DNA of 34,806 nt from Candidatus Kaelpia imicola (GTDB lineage Bacteria; Omnitrophota; Gorgyraeia; Kaelpiales; Kaelpiaceae): contig JAVCCL010000032.1 in assembly GCA_030765505.1 (NCBI GenBank), positions 1-34,806 on the forward strand, read 5' to 3'. The notes under the pieces are model-generated. The model was not told the origin of the DNA and ran no database searches. It was given only the letters and a program-made list of their open reading frames with translations. This document shows, one piece after another, positions 22,763 through 30,960 of the stretch. Positions within the stretch are counted from its first letter, which is position 1, and each line of letters starts with the position of its first letter. Made by a program: the position numbers and the translations under genes.

Positions 22763-23704
22763 ATGATAAAAAAAAGAGTTGGTGTTTTTTGTTTTTTGTT
22801 TTTATTGACAACTGTTTTGTCCCGTCCTTCCTATTGTGAATATTGGGATGATTGTTTGCTAGTTTTACCAGGGATTGCATCTGGAGAATATCCTACTTCC
22901 TATTGTGAATATTGGGATGATTGTTTGCTAGTTTTACCAGGGATTGCATCTGGGGAATATCCTAACGACGTTTCGGAAAAAGGTTTCAGTAAAATATTAT
23001 TAGATAATTTTATAAATTTTTCAGATATCTATCAGTTTCAAGAAATTATTGAATTAGATAATTTTATTCAATTAGAATTGGTTCCAAAAGAGTTCATTTT
23101 TTTTAACCATGATATAGGTTTAGATGAAAAGACAGGGCTGGTATATGACCACGTCCGCATTTTAGTTGATTCTGGAAAAATTACTCAGGTAGGTAATTAT
23201 TCAGCTCCTTCTAAATTTTCTTTGCAAATCCCTGTTTTGTTAGGGGTAATTCAACAGAAGCCTGGATTTGAAAATGTTGGTATGAAACCAGAAGAGGCAA
23301 GGGATATATTAGTATCTACATTAAGCACTATCTCTGATTTCATTGATACTTATCCTGAGTATAGAGGATTTATACCATGGGTAGAGATTAATTTTGATGG
23401 GAACATTAGTCCTTCTGATAATAAAATTCCTTCTCTTGATAATGGTCAATTTACATGGGCTCTAGTTGTTTTGGTTTCTGCTTTAGAAGAATCGAATAAT
23501 GACAAAGAATGTCTTTTAGTTCGTATGGCAAAAGATATTCTTAAAGCTCAGGATTATTCTAATTTTTATGATTCTGATTTAGGTATTGTCTATGGTGCTG
23601 TAGGGTTGAGCTTTGATACAGGAGAGTGGGTAGGAACAAATTATGTGCTTAATGATATGTTTGAAGGAACCATGGCAGTATTATGGGGGGTGCTTAATGG
23701 TTAA
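22763..23704 (+). CDS. 5' part of the interrupted glucoamylase-like gene (313 residues to the TAA)
   Basis: This part is translatable as it stands, from ATG 22763 after GGGGGT. It has a signal peptide (MIKKRVGVFCFLFLLTTVLS), then the duplicated 23-residue segment, and then roughly half of a helical-barrel domain. It stops inside a helix-like segment (MAVLWGVLNG), so the product would be an incomplete fold and probably inactive. The function is inferred only from resemblance to glucoamylase-like proteins. Confidence 0.6.
   Translation: MIKKRVGVFCFLFLLTTVLSRPSYCEYWDDCLLVLPGIASGEYPTSYCEYWDDCLLVLPGIASGEYPNDVSEKGFSKILLDNFINFSDIYQFQEIIELDNFIQLELVPKEFIFFNHDIGLDEKTGLVYDHVRILVDSGKITQVGNYSAPSKFSLQIPVLLGVIQQKPGFENVGMKPEEARDILVSTLSTISDFIDTYPEYRGFIPWVEINFDGNISPSDNKIPSLDNGQFTWALVVLVSALEESNNDKECLLVRMAKDILKAQDYSNFYDSDLGIVYGAVGLSFDTGEWVGTNYVLNDMFEGTMAVLWGVLNG
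22827..22964 (+). repeat. Two-copy 69-base tandem duplication within a coding sequence
   Basis: Copy 1 is 22827-22895 and copy 2 is 22896-22964, differing at one base (A in GGAGAA versus G in GGGGAA). The unit is 23 codons, so the frame is kept and the segment CEYWDDCLLVLPGIASGEYP appears twice directly after the signal peptide. The near identity indicates a recent duplication or an assembly artefact. Confidence 0.95.
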
Positions 23705-23821
23705 ATACCCGAAGAAGTTTGGGATAACCTAAATATTCCTACTATAGAATATAGAACTCAAGCAGGAGAAGATATTACTACGTTAGAAGGTTTTAGGGGC
23801 TCCTTCCATGAACATTGGGCA

Positions 23822-25360
23822 TTGGCATTTTTACCGTTTATGGATTCTAAGCTAGCTCCTTTATATGAAAATTTTCTTTATGCTCAGGCTGATTTTGCAC
23901 ATAAAAATGGTTTACCTGGGTTCCTTTCGACAGTTTATGATTCTAAGGGTAGTTATCGACAGATGGGTGTTCCGGAAATAGCTGCACAGCCTGTAGATAG
24001 AAGCGATGTTGCTGTTGGTTTTGCAACGGCTATGGCAATGTTAATAGATAGAAGAATAGGTGCTATCTGGTTGAATAATTTTTACAATTTTCCAGGTGTT
24101 TTAACTCAAACAGGAGCAGTAGAGTCTGTCGGCTCGGATGGTTATGCAGATATTTTTACTGCCGATGGTAAGGGTATGACTATCTTAGCCTCCACTGGGG
24201 GTGTGGTTTCCGAGGTCGAGCTCTACCTTAAAAATAATTTCGTTCCGGGAACAGATATTACCATGTACGATAGATTTGTACAGCTGTTAGATTCTAAATA
24301 TGAACAGATGATGGAAATGCGGGAGAATCAGACTATATACACGCCAACAAAGCCATATCCTTTGCCAGCTGAAAACCAGATTACTGTAGAGACTAAAGAA
24401 TTACCATCTTCAGATTCCAGTGTTAATCTAAACGATTATTTGCAGCCGGGACATTTGCACGGTAAAAATGTTAGTTCTCTCGGTTACTCCGTGCTCATTG
24501 ATGATGTACGTTCTGGAGGCATATTGGAATTTGAGTTTAGTATTCCTGTTTCGGGGGATCAATGGGCTTTTCGGGGGACTTATTTATCGAAAGGTATCAA
24601 TATATCTGAGATGAATTATCTTGTAGTTTCTATACCCGCTGATAGTAAGCCACATTTATTTGACATCGAATTAAAACGAGACGATACACGATTAGCAACT
24701 GCTCGTATTAATACTACTCAGGAAGGCGTTATATCTGAGGATGGGTTATGGAAGACAATCGTTGTTGAAATTAATCCTGATATTGTAACAAAAACATATT
24801 CTTGTAATTATATTGCAGTTGCTATTCATAACCCTGCAAATCTTCCTTCTAATTTTAGACCTTATGGACGTGAAGGGGTTATCTGTTTAAATAATATATT
24901 GATTACCAAAGAGCATCCTTTTTTGGAACAAATTGATACATCAGAAATAGTGCCTGTAGTGGAAGGGGGAAATGAGATTGTTCAATACTGGAGCCCAAGT
25001 CATGGTAATTTAGATATAATTGAGGATAATAATCGTGATGTTATAAGAATCAGCAATACTTATGGTGCCCCGGGATGGAGAGGAGGATATATATCTCCTA
25101 CGGATATTTCTGGATATGGGATAATGGTTATTAAAGTAAGAAATATAAGCGGTAAACCTAATAGTTTTTATATAGAGTTAAAAAATGAACAGGATAATAT
25201 TTTAGGTAAAAAGAGGAGAATTAATTTACCTTCTGATTTTGAATGGCATATAATTAGCATAAATATTCCCTGGCTAATATCAAAACCTGCAAACTATCTG
25301 GCTATTTCTGATCCGGAATGTTCGTTTGAACTGTCTTCTATCGCATTTATAAAAAATTAG
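23822..25360 (+). CDS. 3' part of the interrupted glucoamylase-like gene
   Basis: Open from just after the TAA; the first usable start is a TTG at 23822, which lacks a ribosome binding site, so independent translation is doubtful. It holds the second half of the presumed helical barrel (FLPFMDSKLAPLYENFLYAQ, MGVPEIAAQPVDRSDVAVGF, IWLNNFYNFPG). Two beta-rich modules follow, about 200 and 105 residues long, each ending in short strands such as GVICLNNILITK and SFELSSIAFIKN, similar in pattern to CBM11/CIA30-like modules. The gene ends 87 bases before PEP carboxykinase. Confidence 0.55.
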   Translation: MAFLPFMDSKLAPLYENFLYAQADFAHKNGLPGFLSTVYDSKGSYRQMGVPEIAAQPVDRSDVAVGFATAMAMLIDRRIGAIWLNNFYNFPGVLTQTGAVESVGSDGYADIFTADGKGMTILASTGGVVSEVELYLKNNFVPGTDITMYDRFVQLLDSKYEQMMEMRENQTIYTPTKPYPLPAENQITVETKELPSSDSSVNLNDYLQPGHLHGKNVSSLGYSVLIDDVRSGGILEFEFSIPVSGDQWAFRGTYLSKGINISEMNYLVVSIPADSKPHLFDIELKRDDTRLATARINTTQEGVISEDGLWKTIVVEINPDIVTKTYSCNYIAVAIHNPANLPSNFRPYGREGVICLNNILITKEHPFLEQIDTSEIVPVVEGGNEIVQYWSPSHGNLDIIEDNNRDVIRISNTYGAPGWRGGYISPTDISGYGIMVIKVRNISGKPNSFYIELKNEQDNILGKKRRINLPSDFEWHIISINIPWLISKPANYLAISDPECSFELSSIAFIKN

Positions 25361-25389
25361 CAATGTTTTAATATAAATGTAAAGTTTCT

Positions 25390-25417
25390 TTGTTTTTAAA
25401 GTCCTTTTTAGTATAAT
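25390..25417 (+). promoter_or_regulatory. Predicted promoter of PEP carboxykinase-greA
   Basis: TTGTTT (25390-25395), 16 bases, and a perfect TATAAT (25412-25417). The predicted start is near 25424, followed by AGGAGG ahead of the GTG at 25448. Confidence 0.55.
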
Positions 25418-25447
25418 CTTATCCAATAATTAAACTAGGAGGAAGAT

Positions 25448-27307
25448 GTGGTAGGATTAGATTTATTGAAAGAGAGATGTGATAGTAAGAGTTTAGAGAA
25501 AATTTTCGGCTTGGGTCAGGAAGTTATTGATTTTATCGTTAAATATGTTGGACTATGTAATCCCGATAGCGTATTCATAAGGAGCGATTCAGAGCAGGAT
25601 GCAGAGTATATTAGGAATAAGGCGATAGAGCTTGGAGAAGAGAAAGCTCTTAAGACAGAAGGCCATACTATCCATTTTGACGGCATCCGTGATCAGGCCA
25701 GAGATAAGGAGAATACGAAATTCTTAATCACTCCGGACTTTAAACTTGAAGGTCTTAACTCTATCGATAGAGATAAAGGGATAGATGAGATAGAAGAGCT
25801 GCTTAAAAATATTATGAAGGGCAAAGAGATGTATATTCTCTTTATGGGTTTAGGTCCTGTTGATTCTGAATTCTCTGTCTATGCTGTTCAATTAACAGAC
25901 TCTTCTTATGTAGCTCATTCTGAAGATATTCTTTATAGGGGGGCATATGAGGTTTTTAAGAAAAATCCGGATCTTGGTTTTTTTAGATATGTCCATTCAG
26001 CAGGCGAGTTGAATGAGAATAAGGCAAGTAAGAATATAGATAAGAGGCGTGTCTATGTTGATTTTTCAAAAGATTCAGTATATTCAGTAAATACTCAGTA
26101 TGCCGGTAATACAGTGGGCTTAAAGAAGCTAGCCCTCCGTCTTGCAATAAGAAAGGCTGACCGTGAAGGTTGGCTTGCCGAGCATATGTTTGTTATGGCT
26201 GTACATGATGAAGATGGGAATAAGAACTATTTTACAGGAGCCTATCCGTCGTCTTGCGGTAAGACTTCGACCTGTATGGTGGAAGGTGAAAAAATCGTAG
26301 GAGATGATATTGCTTATTTAAAGAAAAGAAACGGTTCTGTTTATGCAGTTAATGTAGAGAGAGGTATATTCGGTATTATAAGAGACGTTAACTCTAACGA
26401 TGCCCCCTTGATATGGGAAGCACTCAATGGGAAGGGAGAGGCAATATTCTCGAATATACTGATTAAAGATAAGGTTCCTCATTGGAAAGGTGATGGTAGA
26501 GTTACGCCGAGAGAGGGAGAGAACTTTTCAGGTCATTGGTATTTAGGTAAGATAGATGAGTTCGGTAATGAGATTTCTTCTGCCCATGCCAATGCAAGAT
26601 ATACAATAGGGCTTAAGGACTTAGAGAATGTTGATAGTGAGATAGATAACCCAAAAGGAGTTTTTGTAAAAGGGATAATCTATGGCGGCAGGGATTCTAA
26701 TACCTGGGTACCTGTGTTTGAAAGCTTTGATTGGATTCACGGTGTTGTTGCAATAGCAGCATCTCTGGAATCTGAGACAACTGCAGCAACCTTAGGTAAG
26801 ACTGGCGAGCGTAAGTTCAACCTTATGGCTAATTTAGATTTTCTATCTATTCCAATAGGAAAATATATAAAGAACCATCTCGATTTTGTAAAAGATATTG
26901 AAAAGCCCCCGGTTATATTCGGTGTAAATTATTTTCTGCGTAATGAACACGGCGAATATATAAGCGGTATGCATGATAAGAGAGTATGGCTTAAATGGAT
27001 GGAGCTAAGAGTGAATAGAAAGGTTGAAGCTGTAAAGACTCCTATAGGCAATATACCCAAATATGAAGAGGTCAAGAAAATATTTAAAGAATTATTAGGT
27101 AAAGATTTTTCTTTAGATGAATATCGGATATTCTTTAGTATAAGATGTTCTCAGAATTTAGATAAGATTGAAAGGATAAGTAATATCTATCACGGATTTA
27201 AAGGTATCCCTGAAGCTGTATTCTCTGTGTTAGATAAGCAGGAGAATAGGATTAAAGAGGCTCAGAATAGATTCGGTGATTTAATAGTCCCGGATAAATT
27301 TATTTAA
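25448..27307 (+). CDS. pckG: Phosphoenolpyruvate carboxykinase (GTP)
   Basis: Interconverts oxaloacetate plus GTP with PEP, CO2 and GDP, linking the TCA intermediates to gluconeogenesis. The 619-residue length fits the GTP-dependent family. The P-loop region TGAYPSSCGKTSTCM (263-277) includes the reactive Cys270, followed by KIVGDDIAYL (282-291). Earlier, NTQYAGNTVGLKKLALRLAI (215-234) matches the substrate-binding stretch of family members. The segment RGIFGIIRDVNSNDAPLIW differs from the usual GVAPGT-type sequence, indicating a divergent subgroup. The start is GTG 25448 with an excellent AGGAGG; the ATG two bases earlier is out of frame and immediately closed. It forms a two-gene unit with greA, one base downstream. 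Confidence 0.9.
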   Translation: MVGLDLLKERCDSKSLEKIFGLGQEVIDFIVKYVGLCNPDSVFIRSDSEQDAEYIRNKAIELGEEKALKTEGHTIHFDGIRDQARDKENTKFLITPDFKLEGLNSIDRDKGIDEIEELLKNIMKGKEMYILFMGLGPVDSEFSVYAVQLTDSSYVAHSEDILYRGAYEVFKKNPDLGFFRYVHSAGELNENKASKNIDKRRVYVDFSKDSVYSVNTQYAGNTVGLKKLALRLAIRKADREGWLAEHMFVMAVHDEDGNKNYFTGAYPSSCGKTSTCMVEGEKIVGDDIAYLKKRNGSVYAVNVERGIFGIIRDVNSNDAPLIWEALNGKGEAIFSNILIKDKVPHWKGDGRVTPREGENFSGHWYLGKIDEFGNEISSAHANARYTIGLKDLENVDSEIDNPKGVFVKGIIYGGRDSNTWVPVFESFDWIHGVVAIAASLESETTAATLGKTGERKFNLMANLDFLSIPIGKYIKNHLDFVKDIEKPPVIFGVNYFLRNEHGEYISGMHDKRVWLKWMELRVNRKVEAVKTPIGNIPKYEEVKKIFKELLGKDFSLDEYRIFFSIRCSQNLDKIERISNIYHGFKGIPEAVFSVLDKQENRIKEAQNRFGDLIVPDKFI

Positions 27308-27308
27308 A

Positions 27309-27779
27309 ATGGGAAGAACATACTTATCAAGAGAAGCTTACGAAAGATTTAAAGAAGAGCTAAAGCAGCTTAAGTCTGTTAAACGTAGACAGATCTCTAA
27401 AGACCTAGAGTATGCTAGGTCTTTAGGAGATTTAAAAGAGAATGCCGAGTACCATGCGGCCAAAGAGGCGCAGGGGCTGAACGAGAAAAAGATTTACGAG
27501 ATAGAGATGAAGCTCTCAACAGTTGAACTTATTGATAATCTTGATATTTCAAAAGATGAGATAAGGATAGGAGCTAAGGTTAAACTGCTTGATCTTGACG
27601 ATGAACAGGAGTCTGAATATAGATTAGTCGGTGCTGATGAGTCTAATCCTTCAGAAGGTCTTATCTCCGTTGATTCTCCTATAGGAAGGGCGCTTTTGGG
27701 ACATAAGAGAGATGATAAGTTGGATATAAAAGTTCCGGCTGGAATCTTAAAATATAAAGTTATCGATATCTCCCGTTAG
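27309..27779 (+). CDS. greA: Transcription elongation factor GreA
   Basis: A 156-residue factor that enters the RNA polymerase secondary channel and stimulates cleavage of backtracked RNA. The N-terminal coiled coil carries the tip residues in ARSLGDLKENAEYHAAKEAQ (about 36-55), with the Asp and Glu needed for cleavage. The C-terminal FKBP-like domain ends SVDSPIGRALLGHKRDDKLDIKVPAG. The length is typical. Its ATG is one base after the pckG stop, so it is co-transcribed and possibly translationally coupled. The 173 bases after it hold a weak terminator-like hairpin and a -10-like TATAAT. Confidence 0.95.
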   Translation: MGRTYLSREAYERFKEELKQLKSVKRRQISKDLEYARSLGDLKENAEYHAAKEAQGLNEKKIYEIEMKLSTVELIDNLDISKDEIRIGAKVKLLDLDDEQESEYRLVGADESNPSEGLISVDSPIGRALLGHKRDDKLDIKVPAGILKYKVIDISR

Positions 27780-27805
27780 AATTTTATCTATAGAGTTTAT
27801 TCCCA

Positions 27806-27846
27806 GCAGATAGTCTTTTGTCAATTCTCTATCTTCTGCAGTTTTT
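27806..27846 (+). terminator. Weak rho-independent terminator-like hairpin after greA
   Basis: GCAGATAG (27806-27813) can pair with CTATC and TGC (27829-27833 and 27837-27839) around a three-base bulge. This is followed closely by a TTTTTA run (27842-27847). The stem is imperfect and AT-rich, so the call is tentative. Confidence 0.3.
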
Positions 27847-27921
27847 ATTAATATAATTATGTTTTCTTTCTCCTTTTTCGTAATATTGCTGGAAAGAGTA
27901 GTTTTTTCGTTTAATAGGTAA

Positions 27922-27927
27922 TATAAT
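27922..27927 (+). promoter_or_regulatory. Possible -10 element before the glycosyltransferase gene
   Basis: A perfect TATAAT 26 bases before the GTG start at 27953. No convincing -35 lies at the right distance, so this is only a candidate. Confidence 0.3.
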
Positions 27928-27952
27928 AGATTTCAAGTTTTTTAAAAGTTTA

Positions 27953-28675
27953 GTGCCAATATTTAATCTTTTGAAGACAGTTATAATAATTCCAACCTAT
28001 AATGAAAGGGATAATATTCTTTTTCTTATAGATATCTTAAGGAAGAGGTATCCTGAGTTTGATCTCTTAGTTATTGATGATAACTCTCCCGACATGACTT
28101 ATGGAGTAGTTCAAGAGGTCTCTATGAGAGACGAGAGGGTCAAGCTTCTCTTTAGAGAGAAGAAGGAGGGTTTAGGCAGAGCACTCTGCTCTGGTTATCT
28201 TTATGGGATAACTAATGGTTATCAGAGGTTGATACAGCTTGATGCCGATCTCTCCCATCCTCCTGAGTATATTGATGCAATATTAAGGGGTTTAGACTCT
28301 TCAGACCTTGTTATAGCCTCCAGAAATATAGCCGGAGGCGGGGTCAGAAACTGGTCTCTGTTTAGGATATTAGTGAGCCGTTTAACCAATCTGACAGCCG
28401 GTATTATGCTGAGGATAGGTGTAAGAGATGCGACTTCTGGTTTTAGAGGATTCTCAAGAGATTTTATAGAAGATTTTATAAAAAAAGGTCCTATATCCAG
28501 AGGTTATGTTATTCAAATTGAGACAACTCTCTATGCTAAGAGATCAGGGTATGGTATAAAAGAGGTGCCTTTTATATATAGAGAGCGGGAGGAGGGTAAG
28601 TCAAAACTGAATATTAAAGAGGTTTTAATTTCGGCCTTTACACTTATAAAACTTGTTTTTAAAAGATATGATTGA
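27953..28675 (+). CDS. Polyprenol-phosphate mannosyltransferase-like GT2 glycosyltransferase
   Basis: A 240-residue GT2 enzyme of the dolichol-phosphate mannose synthase (DPM1) group, which loads a hexose from a nucleotide sugar onto a polyprenyl phosphate for use outside the membrane. Motifs are the N-terminal VIIIPTYNERDNI (10-22), VIDDNSPDMT (40-49), the metal-binding DAD at 97-99 in LDADLSHPPEYI, and SRNIAGGGVRNWSLFR followed by DATSGFRGFSR. No C-terminal membrane helices (GtrA-like domain) are attached. The start is uncertain: GTG 27953 gives the full open frame, while TTG 27971 begins just before the conserved strand; neither has a good ribosome binding site. Mannose as the donor sugar is inferred from the family. 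Confidence 0.85.
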   Translation: MPIFNLLKTVIIIPTYNERDNILFLIDILRKRYPEFDLLVIDDNSPDMTYGVVQEVSMRDERVKLLFREKKEGLGRALCSGYLYGITNGYQRLIQLDADLSHPPEYIDAILRGLDSSDLVIASRNIAGGGVRNWSLFRILVSRLTNLTAGIMLRIGVRDATSGFRGFSRDFIEDFIKKGPISRGYVIQIETTLYAKRSGYGIKEVPFIYREREEGKSKLNIKEVLISAFTLIKLVFKRYD

Positions 28676-28708
28676 ATAATTCAGCTATTACGTATTAGAA
28701 TTTTTAAA

Positions 28709-29788
28709 ATGAAATACAAATTTTTATTGATATTACTGGTGTTATCGATAGGCTGTGCAACTGCGCCTTCAAGAAGATACTCTTCTTATTATAAAGAGAT
28801 AGAGGGGAGAGGACATATATCTTTAAATGAATTTGCCAGGAAGTATGATTTTCAAATAGATTTTGACCCCTTTCTCAAGAAAGTATATCTTACCAAGGGA
28901 GATAGTATTGAGCTGATATTTGCACTGGAATCTTCGGTAGCCTTGCTAAATAACCAGGTCCTTAGGCTGGAAGGCAGCCTAAGGGTAGAGAAAGGCGATC
29001 TCCGGCTCTCTTCCCAAAGTGCCAGAATGATTATAAATCAGATCTATTATGATAAGAAACCTCAGGAGAAGAAACAGAAAAAGATATCTGATATCTATCG
29101 AGTACATACTATCGTATTAGATCCCGGCCATGGCGGGAAAGACCCGGGGGCGATAGGTGCAAGCGGAGTTTATGAGAAAGATCTGGTTTTAAGTATAGCA
29201 AAGATACTTAAGTCTAAACTGGAACGTGCAGGTTATAAAGTAAAGATGACACGCAATGATGATAGCTATATCTCGCTCTGGAATAGAGTTGCTTTTGCTA
29301 ACCGTGAGGGAGCGGACCTCTTTCTCTCTATACATGCCAATAGTGCCCGGGCAAAGAGTGCCTCCGGTTTTGAGGTCTTCTATCTTTCAGAAGCGAGTGA
29401 TGAAAGTGCAAGATCGCTTGCTGCAGCCGAGAACTATCCCCTGGGTTTTGAGGAGAGTCTATCTAAAGATTTAAATGTTCAGGCAGCTATCTGGGACCTT
29501 CTATATACTGAGAATAGAAAAGATGCAATAAGGCTGGGTAGAAAGATATGTTTGGCTGTGGATAGTCTGGTTTCAATTAAAAATAGAGGTTTAAAGAGCG
29601 CCAACTTTTATGTTTTAAGAGGTGCGCAGATGCCGGCTGTATTAATAGAGGTTGGATTTATCTCCAACAAACATGAAGAGTCTAATTTAAAGACCTGGAG
29701 ATTTAAGAATAAGGTAGCAGAGGCATTAGTTAGAGGTGTTGAATCTTATGAGAAAGAGTATCTGGTGAGCTATGGATATAATAGATAG
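28709..29788 (+). CDS. N-acetylmuramoyl-L-alanine amidase, lipoprotein
   Basis: Zinc amidase (Amidase_3, AmiC/CwlD-like) that cuts the amide bond between MurNAc and the peptide stem. Residues 1-16 form a lipoprotein signal with a lipobox-like LSIGC (Cys16), so it is probably lipid-anchored. Residues 36-110 look like a copper-amine-oxidase-N-terminal-like or AMIN-type binding domain. The catalytic domain (about 133-350) shows the zinc ligands and base: His141 in LDPGHGGKDPGA, Glu156 in YEKDL, His209 in LSIHANS and Glu314 in VLIEVGFISN. It starts the long operon that runs to the end of the window and overlaps murI by 17 bases, tying two peptidoglycan functions together. Confidence 0.92.
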   Translation: MKYKFLLILLVLSIGCATAPSRRYSSYYKEIEGRGHISLNEFARKYDFQIDFDPFLKKVYLTKGDSIELIFALESSVALLNNQVLRLEGSLRVEKGDLRLSSQSARMIINQIYYDKKPQEKKQKKISDIYRVHTIVLDPGHGGKDPGAIGASGVYEKDLVLSIAKILKSKLERAGYKVKMTRNDDSYISLWNRVAFANREGADLFLSIHANSARAKSASGFEVFYLSEASDESARSLAAAENYPLGFEESLSKDLNVQAAIWDLLYTENRKDAIRLGRKICLAVDSLVSIKNRGLKSANFYVLRGAQMPAVLIEVGFISNKHEESNLKTWRFKNKVAEALVRGVESYEKEYLVSYGYNR

Positions 29789-30617
29789 AAGAGAACTGCC
29801 GATAGCTGTTTTTGATTCCGGAGTAGGAGGACTTACAATTATTAAGGAGATCTTAAATATCTTACCTCAAGAGTCAGTCCTCTATTTAGGTGATACTGCG
29901 CGGGTACCTTATGGAGCTAAATCAGCCGGGACAGTTAAGAGGTTTACAGAGGAGGCTGTCTCTTTTTTCGCGTCTAAGGGAATAAAGATGCTCCTTGTTG
30001 CTTGTAATACCTCATCAAGCCTGGTTCTACCTGATCTTAGCGGAGATTATGGTTTTAAAATACTGGGGGTAGTCGATGCAGGAGTAGAAGAGGCCGCTAA
30101 GGTGAGCAGGATTAAGAGGATTGGAGTGATAGGGACAGAGGCGACTATAAGCAGCGGGGTTTATGAGAGAAAGTTAAAAGAGTTAGATTCTGACTTACAG
30201 GTCTTCAGTAAGTCTTGCCCTCTCTTTGTTCCTCTTGTTGAAGAGGGATGGATAGATGAGCCTGAGAGTTATAAGATAGCCTCTAAGTACTTAAAGAGTT
30301 TAAAGGATAAAAAGATTGATACTTTAATATTGGGCTGTACACATTATCCTTTAATGAAGAGGGTGATTCAGTATGGGATAGGAGAACATGTTGCGCTGAT
30401 AGATTCTGCCAAAGCTTTCGTAAAGAAGGTAAGAGAGGTTTTATTAAGCGATGATTTACTCTCCAGGAGAGATGATAAAGAGTATAGCTTCTATGTAACA
30501 GATGAGCCGGATAAATTCAATGAGCTTAGCGAGCTATTTTTAGGCGCTGCTATAGGTAGAGTTAAAAGAGTTGATTTAAAGGAGTGTAATAATGTATCAG
30601 ATTTCAATAAAGTATAG
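29772..30617 (+). CDS. murI: Glutamate racemase
   Basis: Makes D-glutamate for peptidoglycan. The 281-residue protein has both catalytic cysteines: Cys78 in VACNTSSSLV and Cys189 in LGCTHYPL. The N-terminal FDSGVGGLTI (14-23) and YLGDTARVPYGAKS (38-51) are also diagnostic. Start: ATG 29772 within the amidase gene (17-base overlap). Its 3' end overlaps queD by 26 bases, so translation of the three genes is closely linked. Confidence 0.95.
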   Translation: MDIIDRRELPIAVFDSGVGGLTIIKEILNILPQESVLYLGDTARVPYGAKSAGTVKRFTEEAVSFFASKGIKMLLVACNTSSSLVLPDLSGDYGFKILGVVDAGVEEAAKVSRIKRIGVIGTEATISSGVYERKLKELDSDLQVFSKSCPLFVPLVEEGWIDEPESYKIASKYLKSLKDKKIDTLILGCTHYPLMKRVIQYGIGEHVALIDSAKAFVKKVREVLLSDDLLSRRDDKEYSFYVTDEPDKFNELSELFLGAAIGRVKRVDLKECNNVSDFNKV

Positions 30618-30960
30618 TTTCTCTGCTGCCCATAACTTAAGGGAGTATAAGGGCAAGTGTGAGAATCTTCATGGCCATAACTGGAATGTAGAGGTCTATG
30701 TTGAATCGGATAGATTGAATGAAGAAGGCATGGTCATTGATTTTATAGATTTTAAAACAGTCTTAAAAGGGATATTGGTTAAGTTAGATCATAAATATAT
30801 AAATGAGATTAAGCCGTTTGATAGCTTGAATCCGACATCTGAGAATATTGCCTGTTATATCTTTAAAGCGATGGGGGAGGCTTTGCCTGAGAATGGTATT
30901 AAAGTAAAAAGAGTTGATGTCTGGGAGACTGATTCCTCTAAAGCCAGCTACTATGAATAA
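30592..30960 (+). CDS. queD: 6-carboxytetrahydropterin synthase
   Basis: First dedicated step of the 7-deazaguanine (queuosine/preQ0) pathway, converting dihydroneopterin triphosphate to 6-carboxytetrahydropterin. The 122-residue PTPS-fold protein has the zinc ligands His14, His27 and His29 and the catalytic Cys23 in CENLHGHNW. Glu112 in VWETDSSKASY is the pterin anchor. The CxxxHGH motif identifies the QueD branch. Start: ATG 30592 after AAAGGAG, inside the end of murI. It is followed by queC and queE; folE is not in the window. Confidence 0.93.
   Translation: MYQISIKYSFSAAHNLREYKGKCENLHGHNWNVEVYVESDRLNEEGMVIDFIDFKTVLKGILVKLDHKYINEIKPFDSLNPTSENIACYIFKAMGEALPENGIKVKRVDVWETDSSKASYYE

Larger units (their letters stand above)
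22763..25360 (+). pseudogene. Secreted glucoamylase-like (alpha/alpha-toroid) protein gene interrupted by an in-frame TAA
   Basis: A single reading frame of 865 codons is broken only by TAA at 23702-23704. The 39 codons after the stop (from 23705) are open, continue with IPEEVWDNLNIPTIEYRT and run straight into the downstream part, so this was one gene. Codons 1-24 form a signal peptide. About 110-500 resembles a glucoamylase-like alpha/alpha-barrel: a TGLVYDHVRI opening, a PSLDNGQFTWALVVL segment, and after the stop FHEHWALAFLPFMD and NGLPGFLSTVYDS. The C-terminal part (about 570-865) looks like two beta-sandwich, carbohydrate-binding-like modules. The cause may be a true nonsense mutation or a base error, since TAA is one change from Lys, Gln or Glu codons. 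The exact glycosidase family and substrate are not recognised. Confidence 0.72.

Noticed and set aside
23702-23704. TAA as a recoded sense codon
   Set aside because: All other genes in the window end normally at TAA, TAG or TGA, and none uses internal TAA, so a changed genetic code is not supported.
24429-24438. TAAACGATTA matching the core of the LacI-type operator
   Set aside because: It lies deep within a coding region, lacks the flanking palindrome bases and is far from any predicted promoter; probably coincidence.
29256-29474. Alternative plus-strand frame inside the amidase gene
   Set aside because: It lies within the catalytic domain of a well-conserved amidase and has no ribosome binding site.
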